Part shown: one piece after another, positions 15,848-24,286 of the stretch | How the letters are laid out: each line of letters starts with the position of its first letter | Position numbering within the stretch: the stretch's first letter is position 1 | Assembly (NCBI RefSeq): GCF_024172165.1 | Contig: NZ_JAMZEB010000002.1 | Coordinates: forward strand, 5,849,501-5,913,500 | Source: Nonomuraea thailandensis | GTDB lineage: Bacteria; Actinomycetota; Actinomycetes; Streptosporangiales; Streptosporangiaceae | Direction: 5' to 3' | DNA: 64,000 bases | Notes under the pieces: model-generated | Databases searched by the model: none | Seen by the model: only the letters and a program-made list of their open reading frames with translations | What the model was told of the DNA's origin: nothing | Program-made: the position numbers and the translations under genes

Positions 15848-17020
15848 ATGGACGTACTGGATCTGGCGCGAACACAGTTCGCGGTGACGGGCAGCCTGCA
15901 CTTCCTGTTCGTGGTGCTCACGCTGGGACTGGCGCCGCTGGTGGCGATCATGCAGACCCGGTGGGCGATGTCGGGCAAGCCGCTGCACGAGGGGATGACG
16001 CGGTTCTGGGGGCAGATCTACGTCATCAACTACGCCCTCGGCATCGTGACCGGGCTGGTGATGGAGTTCCAGTTCGGCCTGGCGTGGAGCGGGCTCTCGC
16101 ACTACGCGGGCGACGTGTTCGGCGCCCCGCTGGCCATGGAGACCCTGGTGGCCTTCTTCCTGGAGTCCACGTTCCTCGGCCTGTGGATCTTCGGCTGGGG
16201 CCGGCTGCCCAGGTGGGCGCACCTGGCGTGCATCTGGCTCGTGACGCTGACGGCGTACGCGAGCGCGTTCTTCATCATGGTGGCCAACTCGTTCCTGCAG
16301 AACCCGGCCGGCGCCGTCGTCAGCGGCGACCGGATGGAGCTGGTCGACTTCGGCGCGCTGCTCACCAACCAGACCCTCGTCTTCTCCTTCCCGCACGTGA
16401 TCGGGGCGGGACTGTTCACCGGGGGCATGGTGCTGGTGGGGGCGAGCGCGTACCGGCTGCGGCGCAGGGCCCAGGAGACCGAGTTCTTCGGCCGGTCGCT
16501 GCGGATGGGCGTGGTGACGGCGGCCGTCGGGATGCTGCTGACCATGGGCTTCGGGTACGCCCAGTTCGCCGGCGTCCCCGAGGGCAAGTTCGGCAGCCAC
16601 AACACCGCCGCGGCCGTCCCGCTCGGGCTCATGATCGAGTTCGGGCAGCTCCTGGGGCTCGTCGTGCTGTTCGTGATGCTGCCGATGATCGGGATCCTGC
16701 CGCGGGCGCGGTGGACGCATCCGATCCTGATCGCGATGACGCCGCTGCCGTTCGTCCTGTCCATCCTCGGCTGGATGGCCAGGGAGATCGGCCGCCAGCC
16801 CTGGATGATCTGGGAGCGGCTCACCGTCGCCGACGCCATGTCGCCCGGCCTGACCGCGGGGATGGTGACGACCTCGCTCATCGGGTTCACCGCCGTGCTC
16901 GGGCTGCTGGCGGTCGTCGACTACGTCCTCATCGCCCGGGTGATCAGGCGCGGCCCGCACGCCCTCGACCTCGGCGCCACCGACCGCGAAGAGCCGCGCA
17001 CCCCCGCGCTGAGCCACTGA
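15848..17020 (+). CDS. cydA: Cytochrome bd-type oxidase subunit I, short Q-loop form
   Basis: A 390-aa CydA, clearly shorter than the usual 430-500. Retained residues: His18 (SLHFLFV, high-spin b595 side), Glu98 and Glu106 (LAMETLVAFFLEST), His183 (FPHVIGAG) and Met262 (GLMIEFG) as the expected b558 ligands, and GRQPW at 315-319. What is missing is most of the periplasmic Q-loop: the helix ending GYAQFAG at ~241 is followed after only about 20 residues by the next helix, without the conserved quinol-binding Lys/Glu segment. It should reduce oxygen to water, but the electron donor may not be quinol in the normal way. First gene of cydABDC. Confidence 0.9.
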   Translation: MDVLDLARTQFAVTGSLHFLFVVLTLGLAPLVAIMQTRWAMSGKPLHEGMTRFWGQIYVINYALGIVTGLVMEFQFGLAWSGLSHYAGDVFGAPLAMETLVAFFLESTFLGLWIFGWGRLPRWAHLACIWLVTLTAYASAFFIMVANSFLQNPAGAVVSGDRMELVDFGALLTNQTLVFSFPHVIGAGLFTGGMVLVGASAYRLRRRAQETEFFGRSLRMGVVTAAVGMLLTMGFGYAQFAGVPEGKFGSHNTAAAVPLGLMIEFGQLLGLVVLFVMLPMIGILPRARWTHPILIAMTPLPFVLSILGWMAREIGRQPWMIWERLTVADAMSPGLTAGMVTTSLIGFTAVLGLLAVVDYVLIARVIRRGPHALDLGATDREEPRTPALSH

Positions 17021-17033
17021 GGAGCGTCTGGAC

Positions 17034-17798
17034 ATGGAAGTGATCTGGTTCGCCGTCTTCACGGTGCTGCTGGCCGGATATTTCGCGCTCGAAGGCTTCG
17101 ACCTGGGGGTCGGCCTGCTGCTGCCCGTGCTGGGCAGGACGCGCGCGAACCGGGACCGGATGGTGGCCGCCATGGCCCCGTACGTGCTGGCCAACGAGGT
17201 GTGGCTGGTGGCGGTCGCCGGGACCATGTTCGGCGTCTACCCGCTGCTCGAAGGCAAGGTGCTGTTCGGGCTGTACCCGCTGGTCGTGGCCATGCTGCTG
17301 TGCTGGGTGCTGCGCGACGCCGGGCTGTGGTTCCGCCGCAGGCTCGACGGCTCCGCGTGGCGGGGCCTGTGGGACGCGGCGATCGCGTTCGGCTCACTCG
17401 GGCTGTCGGTCGGCTGGGGCATGGCCCTGTACGCCGCCGCCACCGGCTTCGAGTCCTCGCCCGTGCACCCGCTCGGGCTCCTGCTCGGCATGGTCGTGAC
17501 GCTGCTGTTCGCCTTCCACGGCTGGACGTTCCTGGCCTGGCGGACTCCGGGCGTGTTCGGGGCCACCAGACCGGGGTGGGTGCTGATGGTGTCGGGGCTC
17601 GTCGCCGCGCTGCCCGCGCTGGGAGTGCTGGCGGGCGCGATGCCGTACCTGCTGGACCACAGCGCGCCGGCGGCCACGCTGAATGTGCTCAGTGTCATGG
17701 TCCTGCCCGTCGCACCCATCATGCTCGGGGCGCAAGTATGGGTATGGCGCACTTTCCGGCCAGGCAAGGACGCCTTCCGGCTCCCGTCGTTCTTCTGA
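17034..17798 (+). CDS. cydB: Cytochrome bd-type oxidase subunit II, short form
   Basis: A 254-aa CydB; typical members have 330-380 residues. The N-terminus is canonical (GYFALEGFDLGVGLLLPVLG), as is ANEVWL for the GNEVWL motif, with Gly replaced by Ala. About seven membrane helices are visible, so roughly two helices of the usual nine appear lost. It pairs with CydA, 13 bases downstream of it. The joint shortening of both subunits argues for a distinct bd subfamily and against a random deletion. The stop is followed after six bases by the cydD GTG. Confidence 0.88.
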   Translation: MEVIWFAVFTVLLAGYFALEGFDLGVGLLLPVLGRTRANRDRMVAAMAPYVLANEVWLVAVAGTMFGVYPLLEGKVLFGLYPLVVAMLLCWVLRDAGLWFRRRLDGSAWRGLWDAAIAFGSLGLSVGWGMALYAAATGFESSPVHPLGLLLGMVVTLLFAFHGWTFLAWRTPGVFGATRPGWVLMVSGLVAALPALGVLAGAMPYLLDHSAPAATLNVLSVMVLPVAPIMLGAQVWVWRTFRPGKDAFRLPSFF

Positions 17799-17804
17799 GG
17801 GAAC

Positions 17805-19547
17805 GTGCACAAGGATCTTCTCGCACTCATGCGGGCCGAGCGCTCGGTCCGCCTCCACCTCGGCCTCACCATGGCCGCCGCCGTGCTGGCGGGGCTGCTC
17901 GTGCTGGTGCAGGCCGAGCTGCTGGCCGGAGTGCTGTCGGGGCGATTCGCCCCCGCGGCCGCCGGGGGCGCGCTGGCGGCGCTGGCGGGGGTGGTGGGAG
18001 TGCGGGCGCTGCTGGCCTGGACGCAGGGCGTCTTCGCCGGGCGCACCGCCACCGGCGTGAAGTCCGCGCTGCGGCACCGGCTCCTGGAGCGGCTGCGCGA
18101 GCTCGGCCCCGCCCGGCTCGCCGCGCACCGCTCCGGCGAGCTCGTCACGCTGGCGGGGCGCGGCCTCGACGGGCTCGACGACTACCTGACCGGCTACCTG
18201 CCCGCGATCGCGGTGGCCGCCGTGGTGCCCGTGGCCGTCCTGGTCCGGCTGTTCGCCGCCGACCTGGCCAGCGCGGTGATCGTGCTGGTCACGCTGCCGC
18301 TCATCCCCGTCTTCGGGGCGCTGGTCGGGATGACCACGAAGGCGGTCACCGAGAAGCAGTTCGTGGCGCTGTCGCGGCTCGGCGGGCACTTCCTGGACGT
18401 GGTGCGCGGCCTGCCCACCCTGCGCGCCTTCGGCCGGGCCCGCTACCAGGCCACCGTCATCCAGCAGATCGCCGACGCGCACCGCGCCGCCACCATGCGG
18501 ACGTTGCGGGTGGCGTTCCTGTCCTCGCTGGTGCTGGAGCTGTGCGCGTCGCTGTCGCTGGCGCTGGTCGCGGTGCCGATCGGGCTGCGGCTGCTCGGGG
18601 GGTCGCTGGATCTGACGACGGCGCTGCTGGTGCTGCTGCTGGCGCCGGAGGCCTACCTGCCGCTGCGGGCCATGGGGACACGTTTCCACGCCTCCATGGA
18701 GGGGGTGGCCGCCGCCGACGCGGCCTTCGCCGTACTGGATCGGCCGGAGGACGACGCCGCCCGGCCCGAGGCGTCCGGCGAGCGCGGGGAGACGCCGGGG
18801 GCGGCCGGCGAGCGGCGCGGGGCGCCGGAGATCCGGCTGGAGAACGTCACCGTGCGCTATCCCGGCCGCGACGGCGCCGCCCTGGAGAACGTCTCGCTCA
18901 CCATCGGCCCGCACGAGCGGGTGGCCCTGGTCGGCGAGAGCGGCGGCGGCAAGAGCACGCTGCTCCACCTCATCCTCGGCTTCGTCCGGCCGTCCGAGGG
19001 CCGGGTCCTCGTGGACGGCACGGACCTGCGCGACCTGGACCTGGTGGGCTGGCGGGCCCGGCTGGCGTTCGTGGCGCAGCGCCCGCACCTGTTCGCCACC
19101 TCGGTGGCCGACAACATCCGCCTCGGCTCGCCCTCGGCCTCGCCGGACGACGTGCGCAGGGCCGCGGCTGCGGCGCACGCGGACTTCGTGGCGGCCCTGC
19201 CCCAGGGGTTCGACACGGTGCTGGGCGAGCGCGGCGCCGACCTCTCGGCGGGTCAGCGCCAGCGCATCGCCCTGGCCAGGGCCTTCTGCCGCCCGGCCGC
19301 GTCGGTCCTGCTCCTGGACGAGCCCACGGCCCGCCTGGACGGGCGCAGCGAGGCGGCCGTGGTGTCGGGCACCGCGGACCTGGCCCGCGACCGCACGGCC
19401 GTCATCGTCGCGCACCGCCCGGCCATGATCGACCTCGCCGACCGCGTCATCCGCGTCCACGACGGCCGTGTCGTCTCCGACACCACCCGCCACCGATCCC
19501 CCGCCGATCCCCGCGCGGCGGTGCGGAGCGAGGGGAGCGCGCGATGA
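17805..19547 (+). CDS. cydD: ABC transporter CydD, assembly factor of cytochrome bd
   Basis: A 580-aa half-transporter with an N-terminal six-helix membrane domain (to about residue 320) and a C-terminal ATPase: Walker A GESGGGKST, signature LSAGQRQR, Walker B VLLLDEPTA and switch His in IVAHRP. CydDC exports thiols (cysteine, glutathione in E. coli) and/or handles heme and is needed to assemble bd oxidase. The GTG start follows the cydB stop by six bases behind GAGGGAA. It overlaps cydC by four bases (ATGA). Confidence 0.93.
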   Translation: MHKDLLALMRAERSVRLHLGLTMAAAVLAGLLVLVQAELLAGVLSGRFAPAAAGGALAALAGVVGVRALLAWTQGVFAGRTATGVKSALRHRLLERLRELGPARLAAHRSGELVTLAGRGLDGLDDYLTGYLPAIAVAAVVPVAVLVRLFAADLASAVIVLVTLPLIPVFGALVGMTTKAVTEKQFVALSRLGGHFLDVVRGLPTLRAFGRARYQATVIQQIADAHRAATMRTLRVAFLSSLVLELCASLSLALVAVPIGLRLLGGSLDLTTALLVLLLAPEAYLPLRAMGTRFHASMEGVAAADAAFAVLDRPEDDAARPEASGERGETPGAAGERRGAPEIRLENVTVRYPGRDGAALENVSLTIGPHERVALVGESGGGKSTLLHLILGFVRPSEGRVLVDGTDLRDLDLVGWRARLAFVAQRPHLFATSVADNIRLGSPSASPDDVRRAAAAAHADFVAALPQGFDTVLGERGADLSAGQRQRIALARAFCRPAASVLLLDEPTARLDGRSEAAVVSGTADLARDRTAVIVAHRPAMIDLADRVIRVHDGRVVSDTTRHRSPADPRAAVRSEGSAR

Positions 19548-21373
19548 ACCGGCGGATGGGGACGCGGCTGCTGTGGGCCGTCCTGGCGGGGTCGGCGGCC
19601 GACCTGGCCGGGCTGGGGCTCATCGCCGCCGCCGCGTGGCTGATCACCAGGGCCGCCGAGCAGCCGCCCCTGGCCGCGCTGAGCGTGGCGATCGTGGCCA
19701 CCAGGGCGTTCGCGACCGGCAAGGGCGTCTTCCGCTACGCCGAGCGCCTCACCGGCCACGACGTGGCCCTGCGCGCCCAGGCGGGCACCCGGGAGCGGCT
19801 GTACGAGGCCCTCGTCCCGCCCCAGCGCCCCCGCCACGGCGGCGCCGACCTGCTGAGCCGGATGGTGGACGACACCGAGGCCGTACAGGACCTGCTGGTC
19901 CGCTGCCTGCTGCCCGCCGCGGCGGCGGCGATGGCGGGGCTGGCGGCGGTCGTCGTCGGGCTGGCGATCCTGCCGTCGGCCGCGCTGGTGCTGGTGGCCG
20001 GGCTGCTGGTGGCCGGGGTGGCGCTGCCCGCGGGCACCGCGGCGGCGGCGCGCCGCTGGTCGGCCAGGATCGCCCCCGCGCGGGCGGCGCTGGCCGGCCG
20101 GGTGGCCGACCTGGTGCACGGCTCCGCCGACCTGGCCGCGTACGGGGCCGATGACGAGGCGCTGGCCAAGGCGCTGGCGGCCGACGAGTCCCTGGCCGCG
20201 CTGGAGCGCCGCCAGGCGCGCGTGCACGCCGCCGCCCTGGCGGGGGGCACCCTGGTGCAGGGGCTGACGGTGGCGGGCGTCGTGCTGCTGGCTCAGGGCG
20301 CCGGAGCGTCGTCGGTGGGCACGGCGGTGCTGGCGCTGACGTCCCTGGTCGCCTTCGAGCCGGTGCTGCCGCTGGCCGCGGCCGGCGAGCGGATGGCGGG
20401 CATCACCGCCGCCCTGCGGCGGCTGCGCGACGTACGCTCGGCCTCCCCCGCCACCACGGAGCCCGCCGCGCCCGCGCCCCGGCCCGAGGCGCCGCTCACC
20501 ATCGAGATCGACGACCTCGTGGTCCGCCACGCGACCTCGGACCTGCCCGAGGTCCCGCCGGACGCTGCGCACGGCGGCCGTCCGGCGCCGGACGGGGCCG
20601 GACGGCCCGCACCGGAAGAGGCCGGAGAGCCGGCACCGGGCCGGGCCCACCGGCCCGCGCTGGACGAGCGTGCAGCGCCGGAGCGGGCGGGGCGGCCGGC
20701 GTTGGACGGGGTGTCGTTGCGGCTGACGCCCGGCAAGCGGGTCGCGATCGTCGGCCCCAGCGGGGCGGGCAAGAGCACGTTGCTGGCCGCGCTGATGCGC
20801 CTGGTCGAGCCCGAGTCCGGCCGCATCACCGTCAACGGCGTCGGCCTCGGGGACCTGGCGGGCGACGACGTCCGGGCGCTGATGACGGGCCTGACCCAGG
20901 ACCCGTACATCTTCCGCGCCACCCTGCGCGACAACCTGCGCCTGGCCGGCCCCGACGCGGACGACGAGGCGCTGCGGCGCGCCGTGCGGGACGCCCGGCT
21001 CGACGGCTGGGTGGAGCGCACCGGCTGGGACGCCGAGCTGGGCGAGGACGGCAGGACCGTGTCCGGCGGCCAGCTCCAGCGGCTGGCCCTGGCCAGGGCG
21101 CTGCTGTACGACCCGCCGGTGCTGCTGCTCGACGAGCCGGCCGAGGCGCTGGACGAGGAGACGGCCGACCGGCTGATGGCCGACCTGCTGGACGTGACCC
21201 GCGACCGCACGACGCTGCTCGTGACCCACCGGCTCAAGGGGCTGGAGTCGGTCGACGAGATCGTCGTGCTGGAGGAGGGCCGGGTCGTGCAGCGGGGACG
21301 CCACGACGAGCTGGTCTCCGTGCCCGGCTACTACCGCGACCTGTGGGAGTCCGAGGTCCTGACGAGGCGATGA
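19544..21373 (+). CDS. cydC: ABC transporter CydC with a low-complexity insert
   Basis: A 609-aa partner of CydD. The membrane domain shows the CydC-typical RYAERLTGHDVALR; the ATPase has Walker A GPSGAGKST, signature VSGGQLQR and Walker B VLLLDEPAE, with LVTHR as switch. Between the first ATPase strand (IEIDDLVVRHA) and the strand before Walker A (LDGVSLRLTPGK) sits an unusual insert of about 50 residues made of imperfect GRPAPDGA-like repeats. Start ATG 19544 overlaps the cydD stop. The gene ends in four tandem stop-bearing repeats. Confidence 0.93.
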   Translation: MNRRMGTRLLWAVLAGSAADLAGLGLIAAAAWLITRAAEQPPLAALSVAIVATRAFATGKGVFRYAERLTGHDVALRAQAGTRERLYEALVPPQRPRHGGADLLSRMVDDTEAVQDLLVRCLLPAAAAAMAGLAAVVVGLAILPSAALVLVAGLLVAGVALPAGTAAAARRWSARIAPARAALAGRVADLVHGSADLAAYGADDEALAKALAADESLAALERRQARVHAAALAGGTLVQGLTVAGVVLLAQGAGASSVGTAVLALTSLVAFEPVLPLAAAGERMAGITAALRRLRDVRSASPATTEPAAPAPRPEAPLTIEIDDLVVRHATSDLPEVPPDAAHGGRPAPDGAGRPAPEEAGEPAPGRAHRPALDERAAPERAGRPALDGVSLRLTPGKRVAIVGPSGAGKSTLLAALMRLVEPESGRITVNGVGLGDLAGDDVRALMTGLTQDPYIFRATLRDNLRLAGPDADDEALRRAVRDARLDGWVERTGWDAELGEDGRTVSGGQLQRLALARALLYDPPVLLLDEPAEALDEETADRLMADLLDVTRDRTTLLVTHRLKGLESVDEIVVLEEGRVVQRGRHDELVSVPGYYRDLWESEVLTRR

Positions 21374-21376
21374 CCG

Positions 21377-21480
21377 GCCCGCACCCACCAGCGGGCCGCT
21401 GAGCCCGCACCCGCGTGCGGGCCGCTGAGCGCACGCCCGCCTGCGGGCCGGTAGGCCCGCGCCCGCCTGCGGGCCGCTGA
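21377..21480. repeat. Four tandem 26-bp repeats after cydC
   Basis: Units at 21377, 21403, 21429 and 21455 are each 26 bp. Each has the form GCCCGC...GCGGGC and so is a small inverted repeat, and each ends in a stop triplet (TGA, TGA, TAG, TGA). They begin three bases after the cydC stop. They may act as serial hairpin terminators. Confidence 0.9.
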
Positions 21481-21530
21481 GCCACGCGCCCGGCCAGGGG
21501 CCCGCGAGCCTGCCCGTTCCGTCCGGTGAC

Positions 21531-21560
21531 TTGAGTTGGCGGCGCTATGAGGTTTACGAT
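21531..21560 (+). promoter_or_regulatory. Candidate promoter of the ABC exporter operon
   Basis: TTGAGT (21531-21536) and TACGAT (21555-21560) are 18 bases apart. The leader would be about 25 bases and contains the GAGGGG ribosome site used at 21592. Confidence 0.5.
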
Positions 21561-21591
21561 TCAAACCACTTTGCAGGATCGAGGGGTTTGC

Positions 21592-22212
21592 ATGACGGAA
21601 GACGAGCGCGCACCGAGTCCCGAGGAGATGCTCCGCGTCATCGAGGAGCAGAGCGCCGCCACCGCCAAGTGGCTCTCCGGCGATCCGCTGCTGCTCTACA
21701 TCCCGTGGGGCGTGGCCTGGCTGCTCGGCTTCACGGCGCTGTTCCTGCACTACGGCCTCGACGGCCGCCCGTACGCGCCGATCTCCCAGCCGCAGGCCGT
21801 GGGCGTGCTGCTGGCGGGCCTGATCGTGGCGGGGGCCGTCGCCGCGCGCGGCTTCGTGGGGATGAACAGACGGGTCCGCGGAGACTCGAACGCGCGAGGG
21901 GCGATGTTCGGCTACTCCTGGTTCGCGGGCTTCCTGCTCATGAACATCATCTGCTCCAGGATGAGCCCCCACCTGCCGCCCCAGGAGAGCGGCCTGATGT
22001 GGGGCGGCAGCTCGCTGATGCTGGTGGCGGTGCTGTACATGGCGGGCGGCGCGGTCTTCCTGGCCTGGCCGATGTTCTTCTTCGGCGTCTGGATCGCCGG
22101 CGTCAACGGGCTGGGCGTGCTGCTCGGCGCCGGCTGGCACGCGCTGCTGTCGGCGGTGCTGCTGGGCGGCGGGTTCATCGCCGTGGGGATCGTGGTGAGG
22201 CTGCGCACGTGA
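21592..22212 (+). CDS. Multi-pass membrane protein of the ABC exporter operon
   Basis: A 206-aa membrane protein that I do not recognise at family level. A soluble N-terminus (DERAPSPEEMLRVIEEQ) precedes about five hydrophobic helices (LYIPWGVAWLLGFTALFL, AVGVLLAGLIVAGAVAA, YSWFAGFLLMNIIC, LMLVAVLYMAGGAVFLAW, LLSAVLLGGGFIAVGIVV). I chose ATG 21592 because GAGGGG lies eight bases upstream. It ends in a GTGA overlap with the DNA-binding gene, which is followed by an ATPase and permease, so it belongs to a four-gene transport unit. Similar membrane proteins accompany winged-helix regulators in many actinomycete ABC operons. Confidence 0.75.
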   Translation: MTEDERAPSPEEMLRVIEEQSAATAKWLSGDPLLLYIPWGVAWLLGFTALFLHYGLDGRPYAPISQPQAVGVLLAGLIVAGAVAARGFVGMNRRVRGDSNARGAMFGYSWFAGFLLMNIICSRMSPHLPPQESGLMWGGSSLMLVAVLYMAGGAVFLAWPMFFFGVWIAGVNGLGVLLGAGWHALLSAVLLGGGFIAVGIVVRLRT

Positions 22213-22532
22213 CCGCGGACGACAGGGCGCTGCCCGAGCTCGACCCCGTCATCCACGCCCAGGCCAGGCTGCGGGTGGTGGCCACGCTCAACGTCCTCGC
22301 GGAGGGGGACGAGATGGCCTTCAACTCGCTGAAGGACCTGCTCGGCATGACGGCGGGAAATCTGTCGGTGCATCTGACCAAGCTGGAGGAGGCCGGATAC
22401 GTGGCCATCAACAAGACGCATCGGGGCCGCACGCCGGTCACGTTCGCGCGGCTCACCAAGCGCGGGCGGCTGGCGTTCGAGGACTACACCGCGGCGATCC
22501 GCACCCTGCTCGACAACGCTGGAGGCTCGTGA
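22209..22532 (+). CDS. Winged-helix transcriptional regulator (HTH_34 / MarR-like)
   Basis: A 107-aa DNA-binding protein: RLRVVATLNVLAEGDEMAF, recognition helix MTAGNLSVHLTKLEEAGYV and wing RGRTPVTFARLTKRG. The small stand-alone form is typical of regulators that sit directly before an ABC transporter pair. The GTG at 22209 overlaps the previous stop, and its TGA is shared with the ATG of the ATPase (TGATG), so translation is coupled. It likely senses the exported compound or cell state; no operator could be assigned. Confidence 0.87.
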   Translation: MTADDRALPELDPVIHAQARLRVVATLNVLAEGDEMAFNSLKDLLGMTAGNLSVHLTKLEEAGYVAINKTHRGRTPVTFARLTKRGRLAFEDYTAAIRTLLDNAGGS

Positions 22533-23413
22533 TGACGGTTCTGGCCCGGGCGATCGAGGTCTCCCGCCGATACGGCGACGTGCTGGCGCTCGACCGCGTC
22601 TCGCTCGACATCAGGGCGGGTGAGCTGGTCGGCCTGCTCGGCCCCAACGGCGCGGGCAAGTCCACCCTGATCAACCTGTTCGTGGGGCTGCGCCGGCCGA
22701 CGTCGGGCGCGGTCGAGCTGTTCGGCGGCTCGCCCGGGGATCCGGTCATGCGCCGCGGCATCGGCGTGACCCCGCAGGAGACGGGGCTGCCGGAGACGTT
22801 ACGGGTCGGCGAGATCGTCGACTTCGTCTCGGCGCACTTCCCCGAGCGCGAGGACAGAGGCGAGCTGCTGGCCCGCTTCGGGCTGAGCGACCTGGTCAGG
22901 CGGCAGGTCGGCGGGCTGTCCGGCGGGCAGCGGCGGCGGCTGGCGGTGGCGCTGGCGTTCGCGGGCAAGCCCCGGCTGGTCTTCCTGGACGAGCCGACGA
23001 CCGGGCTCGACGTGGAGGCCCGGCGCACGCTCTGGGAGGGCATCAGGTCCTTCCACGAGGGCGGCGGCACGGTGCTGCTGACCAGCCACTACCTGGAGGA
23101 GATCGAGGCGCTGGCCGAGCGGGTGGTGGTGGTCGGCTCCGGCCGGGTGCTGGCCGACGACACCGTGCGCGCCGTACGCGACATCGTGGGCGTGCGGCGC
23201 GTCTCGCTCGTCGCGGATGACCTGCCCGAGCTGCCCGGCGTGCTCGGCTCCGAGCGCGTGGACGGGCGGGTCAGCCTGATGACCACCGACCCCGACCGGC
23301 TGGTCGTCGAGCTCGTACGCAGCGGCACGCCGTTCTCGGGCCTGGAGATCAGGCCCACCACCCTCGAGGAGGCCTTCCTCACCCTCACCACGAAGGAGCC
23401 GGCCCATGCCTGA
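22532..23413 (+). CDS. ABC exporter ATP-binding protein
   Basis: A 293-aa ATPase of the DrrA/CcmA group: Walker A GPNGAGKST, Q-loop VTPQETGLP, signature LSGGQRRR, Walker B LVFLDEPTTGLD and switch LLTSHYLEE. The C-terminal extension of about 80 residues is usual in drug- or lipid-exporting ABC-2 systems. GGAGG lies six bases before ATG 22532. It overlaps the permease gene by eight bases. It powers export through the permease encoded next. Confidence 0.92.
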   Translation: MTVLARAIEVSRRYGDVLALDRVSLDIRAGELVGLLGPNGAGKSTLINLFVGLRRPTSGAVELFGGSPGDPVMRRGIGVTPQETGLPETLRVGEIVDFVSAHFPEREDRGELLARFGLSDLVRRQVGGLSGGQRRRLAVALAFAGKPRLVFLDEPTTGLDVEARRTLWEGIRSFHEGGGTVLLTSHYLEEIEALAERVVVVGSGRVLADDTVRAVRDIVGVRRVSLVADDLPELPGVLGSERVDGRVSLMTTDPDRLVVELVRSGTPFSGLEIRPTTLEEAFLTLTTKEPAHA

Positions 23414-24146
23414 GCTGGTCGTCGCGCACACGAGACTCTTCCTGCTGGAGCAGCTCAGGGTGCCGGTCGGGCTGCTGGCGAGCTCGCTGTTCCCGGCCAT
23501 CTCGATGGTGGCGTTCGTGGTGCCGTTCGCGGGCGACGATCCGAGGGCCGCGACCATGGCGACGGGGTCGATGATGTTCTTCGGCGCGATGGCCGGGACG
23601 CTCGTCAACCTGAGCATCACCGTGGCCCAGGACCGCGAGCTGCCGTGGAACCCGTACCTGCGCACCCTGCCCGCGGGCCCGGTCCCCCGCTTCACCGGGC
23701 GGATCCTGGCGGCGCTGGCCGGCACGCTGGTCTCGGTGGTGCCGGTGCTGCTGGTGGCGGCGTTCCTCACCGAGGCCACGACCACGCCGCTGCGGCTGCT
23801 GCTGGGGCTGGGCGCGCTGGTCGTCGGGGTGGTGCCGTTCATGCTGATGGGCCTGTTCATCGGGTCGGTGATGTCGGCCAAGGCGGCGATCGCCGCCTCG
23901 CAGGTGCTGTTCTTCCCGATGGCGATCGTGGGCGGGCTGCTGCTGCCGCCGGCGATCCTGCCCGACTTCATCGAGGTCGTCTCCCCGTACGTGCCGACGC
24001 GGGGCGTCGCCGAGCTGCTGTGGGCGGTCACGGCGGGCACCACCCCGAACGCGGTGGCGCTGATCTCGCTGGCCGGCTGGACCGTGGTGGCGGCGATCGC
24101 GGCGGCCTGGGCCTACCGGCGCGACGAGGGCCGGCGCTTCTCCTAA
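23406..24146 (+). CDS. ABC-2 type exporter permease
   Basis: A 246-aa membrane protein with six helices, typical of ABC-2 permeases: LASSLFPAISMVAFVVPF, MMFFGAMAGTLVNLSITVA, GRILAALAGTLVSVVPVLL, LLLGLGALVVGVVPFMLMG, QVLFFPMAIVGGLLLPP and a C-terminal helix VALISLAGWTVVAAIAAAW. It pairs with the ATPase; substrate unknown. Its last sense codon and TAA stop open a three-unit 17-bp tandem repeat. Confidence 0.9.
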   Translation: MPELVVAHTRLFLLEQLRVPVGLLASSLFPAISMVAFVVPFAGDDPRAATMATGSMMFFGAMAGTLVNLSITVAQDRELPWNPYLRTLPAGPVPRFTGRILAALAGTLVSVVPVLLVAAFLTEATTTPLRLLLGLGALVVGVVPFMLMGLFIGSVMSAKAAIAASQVLFFPMAIVGGLLLPPAILPDFIEVVSPYVPTRGVAELLWAVTAGTTPNAVALISLAGWTVVAAIAAAWAYRRDEGRRFS

Positions 24147-24191
24147 GGGGACGAGCCTCCTAGGGGGACGAGCCTCCTAGGGGAACGGGCC
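24141..24191. repeat. Three tandem 17-bp units spanning the permease stop codon
   Basis: TCCTAAGGGGACGAGCC, TCCTAGGGGGACGAGCC and TCCTAGGGGAACGGGCC follow each other without gap. The first unit contains the real TAA stop (24144-24146); the others carry TAG at the same place. Confidence 0.92.
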
Positions 24192-24215
24192 CGCTTCAGC
24201 GTGGAAGCCGGGCCC
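24187..24215. terminator. Hairpin between convergent exporter and htrA genes
   Basis: GGGCCCGCTTC pairs with GAAGCCGGGCCC with one bulged base and a six-base loop. It starts inside the third 17-bp repeat unit. Confidence 0.65.
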
Positions 24216-24226
24216 GGTGACCGGGG

Positions 24227-24267
24227 GGGTGTGCCGCCGAGTCCGCAGCGATCTCAACGGCACACCC
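24227..24267. terminator. Second hairpin, proximal to htrA
   Basis: GGGTGTGCCG (24227-24236) and CGGCACACCC (24258-24267) form a perfect 10-bp stem with a 21-base loop. It lies 20 bases beyond the htrA stop on the minus strand. Confidence 0.55.
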
Positions 24268-24286
24268 GTCCATGAGGGGGTCCTTG

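Noticed and set aside
21377..21480. CRISPR array
   Set aside because: The 26-bp units are directly adjacent with no unique spacers, and no cas genes are near.
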